A DNA stretch of 64,000 nucleotides from Streptomyces sp. NBC_01244 (GCF_035987325.1 NZ_CP108488.1:930001-994000), one strand, 5' to 3'; shown: positions 55,145-64,000, counted from the first letter of the stretch. Translations and numbers: made by a program. The notes: generated by a model not told the origin, from the letters alone.

Positions 55145-55885
55145 ATGTCCGCATCCCGGGCAGTCGTGGTCCGCTGCGCGGCCGCCGGAGCCGTCTCCTC
55201 GTTGATCCTCGTGGGCGCGGGAGCCGCCAGGGCCGACGACAACGGCATCGCCGACAAGAGCGCCCAGGCCATCGCGGACGCCTCGCGTGAGGCCATGTCC
55301 GGCGTCACGTCCATGCGCATGGTCGCCGAGGTGACCGACAAGTCGGGCACCACCGCCCTGGACCTCCGATTCGACGAACGGGGCGACTGCGTCGGCACCG
55401 TCACGCCTCCCGGCAGTTCGGGCACGGCCGACATCATCAAACGCGGCGAGGACGTCTGGATGAAGCTCGACGACGCCCTTCTGCGCGCTCAGGTACCGGG
55501 CCCCGCGGCCGAGGACGCCATCGCGCTCGTCAACGGCCGTTACCTGCACGGCACTACGGACAGCGTCCTGTTGCGGGACTTCGCCGAATTGTGCGACCTG
55601 GACTTCTTCAAGAAGGAGTTCTCGTCGAAACCGGTGAACGAACAGCTGGCCAAGGGTTCGCGCACCACCGTCGACGGCCGCCCGGCCATCTCGGTCACGA
55701 GCCGGCACGACGACGAAACGGGCACCTACCAGGTCTCCACCGAGGACAAGCCGTACCTCCTGCGGCTCCAGGGCACCGAAGCGCCCGACAAACGGGTCGA
55801 GGCATCCTTCTCCGCCTTCGACGAGCCCGTCCCGGCCAAGCCCCCCGCCCCCGCCGACTCGGTCGACGTATCGCGGCTCCAGTAG
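55145..55885 (+). CDS. Secreted LolA/LppX-like protein
   Basis: 246 aa; the ATG follows a near-ideal AAGGAGGTGAGG. The signal peptide (1-30) has a hydrophobic core AAAGAVSSLILVGAGAA and ends ARA-DD; a Cys at residue 11 lies too early for a lipobox, so it is probably secreted rather than lipid-anchored. The mature part alternates beta strands around DLRFDERGDCVGTVT, DIIKRGEDVWMKLDD and RPAISVTSRHDDETGTYQVSTEDKPYLLRL, the pattern of half-barrel LolA/LppX/LprG proteins that carry lipids. Ligand unknown. A hairpin terminator follows. Confidence 0.75.
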   Translation: MSASRAVVVRCAAAGAVSSLILVGAGAARADDNGIADKSAQAIADASREAMSGVTSMRMVAEVTDKSGTTALDLRFDERGDCVGTVTPPGSSGTADIIKRGEDVWMKLDDALLRAQVPGPAAEDAIALVNGRYLHGTTDSVLLRDFAELCDLDFFKKEFSSKPVNEQLAKGSRTTVDGRPAISVTSRHDDETGTYQVSTEDKPYLLRLQGTEAPDKRVEASFSAFDEPVPAKPPAPADSVDVSRLQ

Positions 55886-55900
55886 GAGTGACACCACGGC

Positions 55901-55927
55901 GACGGGTGTGGTGTGCACACACCCGTC
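55901..55927. terminator. Hairpin terminator between convergent genes
   Basis: 10-bp perfect stem GACGGGTGTG (55901-55910) / CACACCCGTC (55918-55927) with a 7-nt loop, between the LolA/LppX-like gene and the convergent pectinase gene. Confidence 0.7.
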
Positions 55928-55989
55928 ACCCGTCCCCGCGTTCTACGCGAGCCCGCCCCACACGGCCTCGGTACGGACGGTGGCGCCCA

Positions 55990-58356
55990 TCAGCCCGTCG
56001 GGTTCCAGCCGTCGGTACCGGCCAGGTAGGTGCGGGCGGTGTGGCGTGCCGCCTGGTCCGGGCCGAGCTGGGGCCGGTTGGCTCCGGTTCCGGCGCCGGG
56101 GCCCGTGTTGGCGTACTCGGCGAACCGGGCCGACTTCCAGGAGAAGCCCCCCATGTCGGTCCACGGTCCGTCCGTCTTCACGGCCGCGGGCAGGCTCGTG
56201 TTGCGGACGACCAGCCGGCCGACCGCGCTCGCGCCGGGGTGCCAGGGGCGGCCGAGGTAGTAGGTCCGGGGCCGGGCGGGGCTGCTGATCGTGCTGTCGG
56301 TGATGAGGATCCCGTACGGCTTGGCCGAGTCGGTGTTCGGTGCGGCGAGGTAACCGTTGTGACCGCCGGCCGCGGCGCCCCGGTCCCGCAGGGTGATGTT
56401 GACGTGGTCATAGACGGCGGTGGCGTTGCCGAAGACGAAGTCGACGTCGCCCGTGACGAAGCAGTGGCGGAAGTACTGGCGGTACTGGCCGGTGGCCGAG
56501 GGAGCCCAGTTCAGGACGGTGTCCTGGTGCCCGATGAAACGCGAGTTGAGGTACTGCTGGCGGTCGCCGGACGCGTTGAGAGCCACCGCCTGGGTGTCCT
56601 TGACGCCCGGGTGCGCCGACCTTTCCCAGGTGTTCTCGACCGTGACACCGGTGACGGTGATGTCGTTCGCCGAGAAGGTCGCGGTGGCACTGCCCGCGGT
56701 TCCGTACGTACCGCCTCCCGGCTTCGGCGTGCCGGAGGCGTTGTCGTAGCTGATGACGACGTCCTCGGCATTGCCGGTGGCGCCCTTGAGCGTCAGTCCG
56801 TGCTTGGAGGCGGGGACGTTCACCGTCTCCCGGTAGGTGCCGCGCGCCACGAGGACGGTGTCGCCCGCGGTGGCGGCGTCGATGGCGGCCTGCACGGAAC
56901 GGTGGGCGGCGGAGCCGTCGGCGGCGACCGTCAGCGCACGGCCGCCGGCGGGACGGGACGGGGCAGTTGGGGACGGAGTGGGAGCGGACGGGGCGGACCC
57001 CTTGCCTCCGGTCTCGGTGAGGACCCCCGCGCCCGCCTGCACCGCGAGTTTCGTCGGCAGTCCGGCGGCGGGTTCCAGTCCGGCGGTGAGGGTGGGCTTC
57101 CAGTCGACCGTGGTCTTGATCTTCTTGCCGGGGTTGGCGGCGTTGTGGGCGGCGACCAGGTCCACGGGGGCGCCGCCGACGAGGTTTCCGCTGCCGGCGA
57201 TCGCTCCGGTGCCGTCGCCGCTGAACAGCTGGGAGGCCTTCCGGTCGGAGGAGAGCTTCCAGTGGTTGTTCTGCGCGACGACCTGCGCTCCGGCGCGGGA
57301 GTTGACGCTGTAGCTGTGCGCGTAGCCCTCGGACGCCGTGGTGTCGTAGTAGTTGTCGTACAGGTGGATCCGGCCCACCCGGGCGAGCGGGGCGCGCTGG
57401 ACCACGCCCTGGAAGACGTTGTGGTGGAGCGTCACCCGGAGTTTGGTGTCCTGGTCGCTGCCGCCGATCAGCATCGTCTTGTCGTGGTTGCTGAACCTGT
57501 TGTACCCGACGGTCACCAGGTCGGAGGCGTTGGTGATGTCGAGGGCGCCGTCGTGCACCTGGTAGTGGCGGCCGAAGCGGACCGGCTCGGCGGAGTCCGG
57601 GTGCGGGGTGTCGGAGAAGCTGTTGTGGTCCACCCAGACGTGGGTCGCGCCGCGCAGGCTGACGGCGTCGTAGGCGGAGTTCCAGTTGCCGGTGGAACCG
57701 TCGGTCGGATCCCACTGCGGGAAGCAGTCCCGGACGTCGGTGAGCGAGAGGTTGCGGATGATCACGTTGTCGGCGTTCTTCACCACCAGGCCGCCGCCCC
57801 GGATGCCCGCTCCGGTGCCGGGCACGCCGATGACCGTGGTCCGCGCCGGGACCGTGAACACCATGCGGGCGGCCTGCTTGGCCTGGGCCGCCCTGCGGGC
57901 GTTCTCCTGAGCTCCGGACGGCAGTTCGGTACGGCCCCAGACGGCGGGATCGTAGGCCTTGAGGTACGAGTCGAGCGAATAGCCGGTGCCCGCGGCGTAG
58001 TCGGCGCAGGTCTGGCGCTTCCCGCTGTCGTCGGTGCTCGCGTCGATCAGGCCCTTGACGCGGACGATCCGCGGGGCGCCGGCCGGGCCCGCGGCCAGGG
58101 CCTTCGCCAGTTCGGCGCGGGTGGAGACGGTGAAGACCCGTGCCGCGGCCGCGGCCCGGCCGCCCGTGGTGCCCGAGCCGCTCGCGGCCCAACCGTCCCG
58201 GGCGGGCAGCACACCGTGGGCGAGGTCGGCGGGTGCCACGGCGTCGGCCTTCACGACGAGCGGTACGGCGCCGAGACCGGCGGCGACCAGGGTGGCCGCG
58301 CCGGCCAGGGCAAGCCTTCGGCGCCCGACGGGGCGGCGGTGGGGGGAAGTGGGCAT
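55990..58356 (-). CDS. Secreted bifunctional pectate lyase (PL1) - pectin methylesterase (CE8)
   Basis: 788 aa from the ATG at 58356, which follows AAGGAG; the longer frame to 58635 is rejected. The signal peptide (about 1-37) has twin Arg (GRRRLALAGAATLVAAGLG), so Tat export is possible. Residues 40-460 are a PL1 pectate lyase (DNVIIRNLSL, HVWVDHNSFSD, DITNASDLVTVGYNRFSNHDK, RAPLARVGRIHLYDNYY). A Pro/Ser/Thr linker (near 465-490) leads to a CE8 pectinesterase with GHQDTVLN, GDVDFVFGNA and YLGRPWHPGA, all catalytic motifs intact. The esterase removes methyl groups and the lyase cleaves the resulting pectate, so the fusion joins two successive steps of plant cell-wall breakdown. Confidence 0.93.
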   Translation of the reverse strand: MPTSPHRRPVGRRRLALAGAATLVAAGLGAVPLVVKADAVAPADLAHGVLPARDGWAASGSGTTGGRAAAAARVFTVSTRAELAKALAAGPAGAPRIVRVKGLIDASTDDSGKRQTCADYAAGTGYSLDSYLKAYDPAVWGRTELPSGAQENARRAAQAKQAARMVFTVPARTTVIGVPGTGAGIRGGGLVVKNADNVIIRNLSLTDVRDCFPQWDPTDGSTGNWNSAYDAVSLRGATHVWVDHNSFSDTPHPDSAEPVRFGRHYQVHDGALDITNASDLVTVGYNRFSNHDKTMLIGGSDQDTKLRVTLHHNVFQGVVQRAPLARVGRIHLYDNYYDTTASEGYAHSYSVNSRAGAQVVAQNNHWKLSSDRKASQLFSGDGTGAIAGSGNLVGGAPVDLVAAHNAANPGKKIKTTVDWKPTLTAGLEPAAGLPTKLAVQAGAGVLTETGGKGSAPSAPTPSPTAPSRPAGGRALTVAADGSAAHRSVQAAIDAATAGDTVLVARGTYRETVNVPASKHGLTLKGATGNAEDVVISYDNASGTPKPGGGTYGTAGSATATFSANDITVTGVTVENTWERSAHPGVKDTQAVALNASGDRQQYLNSRFIGHQDTVLNWAPSATGQYRQYFRHCFVTGDVDFVFGNATAVYDHVNITLRDRGAAAGGHNGYLAAPNTDSAKPYGILITDSTISSPARPRTYYLGRPWHPGASAVGRLVVRNTSLPAAVKTDGPWTDMGGFSWKSARFAEYANTGPGAGTGANRPQLGPDQAARHTARTYLAGTDGWNPTG

Positions 58357-58522
58357 GGGGGTGGCTCCTTGGGACGAGGTGCACCGTTCACCCCTCAGTT
58401 GCCGCCGGAGCCCGAAGGGTTGCCGGGCACCCGTCGAAACGTCAACGGGATGTCCGGCAGCCACGCGGGCCCACACCCCGCCGCAGACGTGGGCCCGTTC
58501 GCTTCCGCCGGCCGCGCAGGCC

Positions 58523-58828
58523 CTACCAGGACGACTTCGTGACTCCGGGCAGGAAACCGGCGTGCGCCTGTTCACGCATCCGCACGCGGGACAGTCCGAA
58601 CTTCCGCAGGTGTCCGCGGGGCCGCCCGTCGACACGGTCCCGGTTGCGCACCCTGGTCGCGCTCGCGTCGCGCGGCTGCTCGCGCAGCTCGGCGACGGCC
58701 GCTCCCCGTTCGGCGTCGGTCGACGACGGCCTTCGGATGATCTCCTTCAGCCCCGCCCGCCGGGTGGCGTAGCGCTCGACGATCGCCTTGCGCTTCTCGT
58801 TCTGCGCGATCTTGCTCTGCTTCGCCAT
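58523..58828 (-). CDS. rpsN: 30S ribosomal protein S14, zinc-free paralogue
   Basis: 101 aa, the long type without the CxxC zinc ribbon ([21 protein letters not shown]...[34 protein letters not shown]). It overlaps the rpmB stop by one base. Such paralogues replace zinc-binding S14 when zinc is scarce, which releases zinc for other uses. Confidence 0.96.
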   Translation of the reverse strand: MAKQSKIAQNEKRKAIVERYATRRAGLKEIIRRPSSTDAERGAAVAELREQPRDASATRVRNRDRVDGRPRGHLRKFGLSRVRMREQAHAGFLPGVTKSSW

Positions 58829-59064
58829 CAGACCTTCACCCCCCGGGCGCGGATGCGTGCCACCGCGGCCTCGACACCGATCGCGTCGACGGTCTTGATC
58901 GCCTTGGCGCTCAGCTTGAGGCGGACGTGGCGCCCCTCACCGGGAAGCCAGTACCGCTTGCTCTGGATGTTGGGGTCGAAGCGGCGGGAAGTGCGCCGGT
59001 GCGAGTGGGAGATGGCGTTGCCGAAGCCCGGCTGGGCGCCGGTCAGCTGGCAGTGGGCGGACAA
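58828..59064 (-). CDS. rpmB: 50S ribosomal protein L28, zinc-free paralogue
   Basis: 78 aa with a rare TTG start at 59064 preceded by AGGCAGG. The sequence [34 protein letters not shown] is L28; only one Cys is left, so no zinc site forms. It is the first gene of the leftward rpmB-rpsN pair and starts 35 bp from the Zur box. Confidence 0.96.
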   Translation of the reverse strand: MSAHCQLTGAQPGFGNAISHSHRRTSRRFDPNIQSKRYWLPGEGRHVRLKLSAKAIKTVDAIGVEAAVARIRARGVKV

Positions 59065-59098
59065 GGGGTTACCTGCCTCTCTGGACGGGGATCACTAT

Positions 59099-59125
59099 TG
59101 GAAATGATTTCCATTCCCGTATAGT
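59099..59125. promoter_or_regulatory. Zur box and divergent promoter region
   Basis: TGGAAATGATTTCCA (59099-59113) is a perfect 7-1-7 palindrome matching the Zur operator form TGAAAATGATTTTCA. It is followed rightward by a -10-like TATAGT (59120-59125). The expected transcription start falls on the rpmG ATG at 59132, so that mRNA is probably leaderless. One box can control both divergent operons: with zinc, Zur binds and represses. Confidence 0.88.
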
Positions 59126-59131
59126 AGCCCC

Positions 59132-59296
59132 ATGGCACGCAACGAAGTACGCCCGATCGTCAAGCTCCGCTCCACCGCGGGCACCGGCTACACCTACGTC
59201 ACCCGCAAGAACCGGCGGAACGATCCCGATCGGATGGTGCTGCGCAAGTTCGACCCGGTGGTCCTCCGGCACGTCGACTTCCGCGAAGAACGCTGA
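59132..59296 (+). CDS. rpmG: 50S ribosomal protein L33, zinc-free paralogue
   Basis: 54 aa ([35 protein letters not shown]...FREER), lacking the two CxxC pairs of zinc-type L33. It has no Shine-Dalgarno sequence and begins right after the promoter. First gene of the rightward zinc-limitation operon with rpmE2 and the CobW-like gene. Confidence 0.95.
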   Translation: MARNEVRPIVKLRSTAGTGYTYVTRKNRRNDPDRMVLRKFDPVVLRHVDFREER

Positions 59297-59339
59297 CCCC
59301 GTCTCCCGCTCCCCGCTCCCCCTGCCTGAAGGACACGCC

Positions 59340-59588
59340 GTGAAGCCTGGAATCCACCCCGCCTACGGACCCGTCGTCTTCCGCGACAAGGCCGCCGACT
59401 TCGCCTTCCTCACCCGCTCGACCGCCACCAGCGACAAGACGGTGGAGTGGGAGGACGGCACGACCTACCCCGTCATCGACGTCGAGATCTCGTCACAGAG
59501 CCACCCCTTCTACACCGGCACCGCCCGTGTCCTGGACACCGCCGGCCGCGTCGAGCGCTTCGAGCGCCGCTACGGGGGCGGCAAGTGA
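59340..59588 (+). CDS. rpmE2: 50S ribosomal protein L31 type B, zinc-free
   Basis: 82 aa; GTG start after CTGAAGGAC. It is type B L31 ([28 protein letters not shown]) without the zinc-binding Cys of the housekeeping L31. Its stop overlaps the GTG of the CobW-like gene (GTGA), showing coupling. Confidence 0.96.
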   Translation: MKPGIHPAYGPVVFRDKAADFAFLTRSTATSDKTVEWEDGTTYPVIDVEISSQSHPFYTGTARVLDTAGRVERFERRYGGGK

Positions 59589-60736
59589 GACTGCCCGTCG
59601 TCATCGTCGGCGGGCTGCACCGCGACGCCCGCAAAGAAGTCGTGGACCGGCTGCTCCGGTCCGTTCCGGGCAGCGTCGCGCTCCACCACGACCTGGCCAC
59701 AGCGCCCGCCGGTACCGTGCTGCGCGTCGTGCGCGACGCTTCGGGCGAACTGTCCCGAGGCGAGGCGCCGCTCTTCAACGACTGCGCCTGCTGCGCGCTC
59801 CGCGAGGACCTGGTTCCCGAGCTCGAACGGCTGGCCGGCAGCGGATTGACGCGCCTGGCCGTCGTCGAGCTGTGGGACTCCGTCGAGCCCAAGGCGATGG
59901 CCGAGGTCGTCGCCGGGCACGGCGGCGGCGTACTCGATCTCACCGGCGTGATCACCGCCGTGGACCCCGCGCTCGTCCTGCCCTATCTCGTCAACGGCGA
60001 CGATCTGGCGGACGTGGGCCTCGCGGCGGCCGCCTCGGACCGGCGCACGGTCGGGGACACCTGGGCCCGGCAGCTGGAGTACGCCCCCGTACTGGCCCTC
60101 GTGGACGGCAACGACGCCATCGACGCCGACGAGACCGACCTTGCCCTCTTGGCCCAACTCCATCCGACCGCCCGCCGGGTGTCCGCCGGATCCGGGGAAC
60201 TGGCCCAGGCGGCCTTCGCCGGCTTCGACGTGGAGACCGCGGCCGCCGCCCAGCACCCGGCCTGCGCCTTGCTGCCGCAGGAGGCGGAGGAAGCGGGAGT
60301 CGCCACCTTCGTCTGGCATCGCAGCCGCCCCTTCCACCCCGAGCGGCTCTACGAGGCCCTGGAGGACCTCTGCTGCGCCGCCGCCCGCAGCCGCGGCCGG
60401 TTCTGGCTCGCCGACCGCCCCGACACCTTGCTGGCCTGGGACGCCGCGGGCGGAGCTCTGTGCGTGGAAAACGCGGGGCCCTGGCTGGCCTCCCTCCCGG
60501 ACGCCGCCTGGGAGATGGTGCCGCCGATGCGCAGGGCGGCCGCCTCGCTCGACTGGCATCCGGAGCACGGCGACTGCTGCCAGCACCTCGTCTTCACCTC
60601 TCCCGGCCTCGACCGCGACGGGCTGGAGCGACTCCTGGAGTCCTGCCTGCTCAACGACGCCGAGTACGCCTCGGGGCCCGAGGAGTGGCGGAGACTGCCG
60701 GCCGCCTTCGACTCGCTCCTCGCCCCCGCCTCCTGA
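59585..60736 (+). CDS. CobW/COG0523-like protein with a lost P-loop
   Basis: 383 aa; GTG start coupled to rpmE2. The CobW layout is clear: [20 protein letters not shown] at the N-terminus, the family motif CxCC in [22 protein letters not shown] in the Walker B/switch region, and a C-terminal domain ([18 protein letters not shown]...[20 protein letters not shown]) as in other G3E proteins. The nucleotide-binding loop, normally GxxGxGKT, is GGLHRDARK here, so GTP binding in the usual way is doubtful. Position in the Zur operon implies a role in zinc delivery or rescue under starvation. Confidence 0.85.
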   Translation: MRLPVVIVGGLHRDARKEVVDRLLRSVPGSVALHHDLATAPAGTVLRVVRDASGELSRGEAPLFNDCACCALREDLVPELERLAGSGLTRLAVVELWDSVEPKAMAEVVAGHGGGVLDLTGVITAVDPALVLPYLVNGDDLADVGLAAAASDRRTVGDTWARQLEYAPVLALVDGNDAIDADETDLALLAQLHPTARRVSAGSGELAQAAFAGFDVETAAAAQHPACALLPQEAEEAGVATFVWHRSRPFHPERLYEALEDLCCAAARSRGRFWLADRPDTLLAWDAAGGALCVENAGPWLASLPDAAWEMVPPMRRAAASLDWHPEHGDCCQHLVFTSPGLDRDGLERLLESCLLNDAEYASGPEEWRRLPAAFDSLLAPAS

Positions 60737-60902
60737 CGAACGCCCGCGAAATGGCCCTGCTGCCGTACGGCGGCAGCCGGTAGAGCCACGAGCGCGAGCT
60801 CCACCCGCCCCGGCTACGCACGAAGGCGTACGAGCGCGGCCCGCTCCGCCCCGAGGGCTGAGCGCTCACGAACGCGTACGACCGACTTCATCGTCCCCGC
60901 CT

Positions 60903-62381
60903 TCACACGGCGACCTGCGGGGTGTCGGCGGTGACGCCGTGGTGCTCCTCCTCGGGGCGTCCCTGCCGGGGCAGCAGGAAGGTGACGGCGAGGAACGCGG
61001 CCAGCAGGCATGCCTGGACGACCAGGGCGTGGTGGAAGCCGCTGGTGAACTCGCCGGCCTTGGCCCGGTCGAAGAACACGGAGCCGAACACGGCGACACC
61101 GATGGAGCCCCCGATGGACTGGACCGCGGACAGGACTCCGGAGGCGGAGCCGATCTCGTCGTCGTCCACGGCGGCCAGGATGAAACTGAACAGGGCGGCG
61201 ATGACCATGCCCGCGCCGATGCCCGAGACGGCCACGCCGGGGGCGATGTCCCGGATCGAGAACGAGGCGTCGGTCAGGCCGTCGAGTTCGAACCAGAGCA
61301 GGGTCGCGCCGGCGAGCTGGACGAGCGGGCCGATCTGGAGGACCTTGCGGCCGATCCTGTCGGCGAGGACGGCGCCGCTGACCGCCCCGCCGATGGCCGT
61401 GCCCACCGCGAGCGGCAGGTTGCCGAGTCCCGCGTCGCCGGCGGTGAAGTGGCGGCCGATCTGGAGGTAGAGGGTCAGCACGAGTTGCGTGCCGACGAGC
61501 CCGGCGAAGAACAGGGCGATGGCGCCGAGCCCGACGGTGAAGGCGGGCTTGCGCAGCAGGCCGGGGGTGACCAGCGGCTCGCGGCCCGCCGCGGCCGTAC
61601 GGCGCTGCCGCAGCGCGAACAGGGCGAACCCGATGGCCGAGGCGGCCATGGACAGCCAGGTCCACAGCGGCCAGCCGGCCTCCTGCCCCTGGTTCAGCGG
61701 CAGGACCAGGAACGTGCAGGCCATCACGACCAGCGCCGCACCGGCCAGGTCGATGCTCACCGTCCGGTCACCGGGCTTCTTCGGCACGCACTTCGCGGCG
61801 ACGATCAGGGCCGCGATGCCGATGGGCAGGTTGACCAGGAACACCGACCGCCAGCCCAGGCCGAAGAAGTCGCCCTCGATGAGGAAGCCGCCGAGGACCG
61901 GGCCGATGATGCCGCCGAGCCCCAGTACGGGCCCGAAGATCCCGAAGACCTTCGTGAGCTCGCGACCGGAGAAGTTCTCCCGCAGCAGGCCGAGCCCCTG
62001 GGGCGGGAGCATCGCCCCGGCGGCGCCCTGCAGCAGCCGGAAGGCGATCAGCGACCCGATGTTCGGCGCGAGCGCGCACAGCAGCGAGGTGACGGTGAAG
62101 GCGGTCAGGCCGAGCAGGAACATGCGGCGCCGCCCGTACCGGTCGCCGAGCCGGCCGCCCAGCACGAGCCCGGCGCCCAGGGTGAGCGCGTAGCCGCCGA
62201 TCACCCACTGCAGGCCGACGGAGCCGGCCCCGAGGGACCTCTCCAGGTCCGGACCGGCGACGTTGACGATCGAGGCGTCCAGGAGATCCATGATCTCCGC
62301 GACGAGCATCACCACCAGGATCAGCCACCGACGCGACCGCCGTACCGGAGATCGCCGCCGCCGAAGAGCGCGGCACCCCAC
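60903..62381 (-). CDS. DHA2-type MFS drug exporter with altered N-terminus
   Basis: 492 aa with 14 helices, of the EmrB/QacA group: motif DLLDASIVNVAGPDL in helix 1, GGRLGDRYGRRRMFLLG after helix 2, GPVLGGFLIEGDFFGLGWRSVFLVNLPIG (motif C and after). The first about 19 residues (MGCRALRRRRSPVRRSRRW, GTG start) are encoded antisense to a truncated MarR gene, and normal homologues begin shortly before the Trp. The native start and promoter were probably lost in a deletion that joined the two genes. The transporter body looks intact, but its expression is uncertain. Confidence 0.88.
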   Translation of the reverse strand: MGCRALRRRRSPVRRSRRWLILVVMLVAEIMDLLDASIVNVAGPDLERSLGAGSVGLQWVIGGYALTLGAGLVLGGRLGDRYGRRRMFLLGLTAFTVTSLLCALAPNIGSLIAFRLLQGAAGAMLPPQGLGLLRENFSGRELTKVFGIFGPVLGLGGIIGPVLGGFLIEGDFFGLGWRSVFLVNLPIGIAALIVAAKCVPKKPGDRTVSIDLAGAALVVMACTFLVLPLNQGQEAGWPLWTWLSMAASAIGFALFALRQRRTAAAGREPLVTPGLLRKPAFTVGLGAIALFFAGLVGTQLVLTLYLQIGRHFTAGDAGLGNLPLAVGTAIGGAVSGAVLADRIGRKVLQIGPLVQLAGATLLWFELDGLTDASFSIRDIAPGVAVSGIGAGMVIAALFSFILAAVDDDEIGSASGVLSAVQSIGGSIGVAVFGSVFFDRAKAGEFTSGFHHALVVQACLLAAFLAVTFLLPRQGRPEEEHHGVTADTPQVAV

Positions 62382-62698
62382 TGTCTCCGGCGCGGCTGAG
62401 CGAGCGCATCCCCCTGTCCACGGGGGCCACCACCGCGCTCCTGAACCGTCTCGAAGCGGCGGGGCACATCACCCGCGTCCGCGAACACTCCGACCTGCGC
62501 GTCATCACCCTGCGCAGTGGCGGGCACATCCAGGCACGAGCGGACGAGTTCTTCGGCCCGCTCGCCGACCGCCTCGCCGCCGCGATGTCGCACTACCCGC
62601 CGCAGCTCCTGGATGAGTTCGACTCGTTCATGGCCGACCTGAACTCCGCCATGGACACCCACCTGGGCGAGCAGGACACGGCAACGCCGCGCGGGTGA
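62345..62698 (+). pseudogene. MarR-family regulator, 5'-truncated
   Basis: The recognisable part begins with PEIAAAEERGTPLSPARLSERI and covers the winged HTH (LSTGATTALLNRLEAAGHI, VREHSDLRVITLR) and the C-terminal dimerisation helices (FFGPLADRLAAAMSHYPPQLLDEFDSFMADL), ending at 62698. There is no start codon: the frame runs back into the antisense strand of the MFS gene. The N-terminal helices are missing. The original arrangement was surely a MarR repressor divergent from its exporter, and a deletion removed both 5' ends and the shared promoter. Confidence 0.8.
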
Positions 62699-63764
62699 GT
62701 CGGCCACTTGGGTGGCGACCACGATGTTCCGGCCCGGCCCTTGGGGCAAGGTCTGCCGAGCGACGGCTCTGCCCGCCGGAAAAGAAGTCCCGGAACACCC
62801 GCGAGGAGCGCGGATTCTGCCCGCACTGCCATACGCCGTGCGGGCAGAAGTCGGTGATGCTGTGGTAGAGCGGCCGGTGCTCCTCGATCCATGCCAGCAT
62901 GCGCCGCACGTACTCGGGGTTGTCGCCGTGCCGGAACAGCCCCCACTCGGGGTACGAGGTCTCCTTGCCGTGGTCCCTGGCGAAATCGACCTGGTGCTGC
63001 AATCCGTAGGGCTGGGCGACCTGCTCGTCGAAGGTCCGGCCGGGTTCCTGGTCGTACGAGTCCATCCCGACGACATCGACCACGTCATCACCCGGGTAGC
63101 AGCGGGTCCACGCGATCGCGTCACCGCCACGGTTGGGGGCGAAGTCGAAACGGAAGCCCTGCCCCTCCACGGAGCGCATGGCGGCCACGATGCGCCGCCA
63201 GTACTTCTTCCAGTTCTCGGGGTCGGGCCGGCACCGGTGCGTGTAGTTGAAGCCGTTCATCTCCCAGCCGAGCACGATCACCGTGTCCGGCACGTCGAGG
63301 GCGACCAGCCGCTCGGCCAGCCGCCGGAAGTGGTGGTCGTACGTGCCCCGGGCACCGGTGCGGATCAGCTCGGCGACCCTGGCGTCGGGGACGCCTGCCT
63401 CGTTGCGCTCCTGCATGGGCACGTTCAGGACGAACAGCCGGTCGGCACTCGCGTTGCGCCACCGCGCCCAGGTGCGCAAGGAATCGGGTGCCCCCTCGAT
63501 GTTCGCCCAGGTGTCGCCCGGCAGGTAGGTGTGCCCGGCGCGCAGCTCGGTACCCCCCAGCCAGCGCGACAGCTCCTGCATCCGCTCGACGCCGGGCGAT
63601 CCGTAGTGCAGGTAGGCACCCACCGCGACCTCGCTCCCGGCATGCCTGCCGGAGTCCTGCCGCGGCTGCGCGGTCAGGCCGCCCCGGGCGCCCCCGGTCA
63701 GGAGCAGGCCGACGGCGACCGCAGTCGCGCAGACGCCCGCCAGCAAGCCGGTTCGACGGGACAT
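62628..63764 (-). CDS. Secreted glycoside hydrolase, GH26-like
   Basis: 378 aa; the ATG at 63764 follows GTGGAGG. The signal peptide (about 1-28) has a hydrophobic core GVCATAVAVGLLLTGGA. The (beta/alpha)8 body has the likely acid/base Glu in VLGWEMNGFNYTHR, FDFAPNRGG, VGMDSYDQEPG and the likely nucleophile Glu in TSYPEWGLF, as in GH26-type beta-mannanases and related clan-A enzymes. The last 50 residues (after VFRDFFSGGQ) are Arg/Pro-rich, overlap the MarR remnant antisense, and look like run-on past a lost stop. Substrate is uncertain. The 63765-64000 stretch to the window end shows nothing else. Confidence 0.75.
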   Translation of the reverse strand: MSRRTGLLAGVCATAVAVGLLLTGGARGGLTAQPRQDSGRHAGSEVAVGAYLHYGSPGVERMQELSRWLGGTELRAGHTYLPGDTWANIEGAPDSLRTWARWRNASADRLFVLNVPMQERNEAGVPDARVAELIRTGARGTYDHHFRRLAERLVALDVPDTVIVLGWEMNGFNYTHRCRPDPENWKKYWRRIVAAMRSVEGQGFRFDFAPNRGGDAIAWTRCYPGDDVVDVVGMDSYDQEPGRTFDEQVAQPYGLQHQVDFARDHGKETSYPEWGLFRHGDNPEYVRRMLAWIEEHRPLYHSITDFCPHGVWQCGQNPRSSRVFRDFFSGGQSRRSADLAPRAGPEHRGRHPSGRLTRAALPCPARPGGCPWRSSGRP

Positions 63765-64000
63765 GACACCTCCACAAGCCGCGCGCACCGATGTCTCTGG
63801 CTGCGACGTTAGGCATCTCATCCGATGCACGGCCTGCCCGGTGTCCCGATGCTGGGCCATTCGCGGCAGCCACCCGCCCCCGCTTGGCCCGACCGGGTGA
63901 AGCCTCACCGGCGCACCGGGCCTGTGGGGACGACCGGCGGAAGACGCCGCTGAAGTCGGGAGTACGTACACGGGCGGGCCGGGCACACCGGCTCCTGCGG

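Noticed and set aside
58357..58635. Extended N-terminus of the pectinase
   Set aside because: The ATG at 58356 has an ideal ribosome-binding site and is followed directly by the signal peptide.

Overview
The window is very GC-rich, with strongly G/C-biased third codon positions, frequent GTG starts and gene families typical of soil actinomycetes: a SARP regulator, SpoIIE/PP2C phosphatases, a pectinase and Zur-controlled zinc-free ribosomal proteins. It reads as a Streptomyces or close relative. No rRNA, tRNA, insertion sequence, CRISPR array or origin was seen.

Positions 1-35424 hold a non-ribosomal peptide (NRPS) cluster. It opens with two regulators: the C-terminal part of an AfsR/SARP protein, cut by the window edge, and an XRE/NB-ARC protein behind a promoter region with repeated GATAG boxes. 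The assembly line follows: a bimodular C-A-T-C-A-T protein, a type II thioesterase, an Fe(II)/2-oxoglutarate hydroxylase, a free-standing A-T didomain with a glutamine-like specificity code, a protein with the unusual order C-T-C-T-C-(A relic)-T that has no working A domain, and after a small convergent NTF2-like gene a final A-C-T-C-A-T-TE protein and an MbtH partner. There are 8 carrier domains but only 5 intact A domains, and one of those has no carrier beside it. Loading in trans is therefore required.

Behind a strong terminator lies a precursor operon (28617-33388): both subunits of B12-dependent glutamate mutase (making 3-methylaspartate), an AsnRS/AspRS-type catalytic core without an anticodon-binding domain, an FMN glutamate-synthase-like protein and a small unknown ORF. 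I propose that the operon makes 3-methylasparagine, an isomer of glutamine, which could be the true substrate of the Gln-like A domain. An MFS exporter and a phosphopantetheinyl transferase close the cluster.

Positions 35626-46584 hold a large SF1 helicase with a coiled-coil insert, a MacB/FtsX-type ABC exporter with one permease broken by an internal deletion, a divergent OmpR-type two-component system with a striking shared operator, and a NarL-type two-component system. Positions 46585-55885 are a signalling and membrane region: a 17-bp repeat array, three SpoIIE-type phosphatases, a frameshifted membrane protein, a BrkB/YihY protein, a potassium channel and a secreted LolA/LppX-like protein.

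Positions 55990-64000 contain a pectate lyase-pectin esterase fusion, the Zur-type ribosomal set (rpsN, rpmB / rpmG, rpmE2) with a degenerate CobW protein, a drug exporter whose start region is fused antisense to a decapitated MarR gene, and a GH26-like secreted glycosidase.
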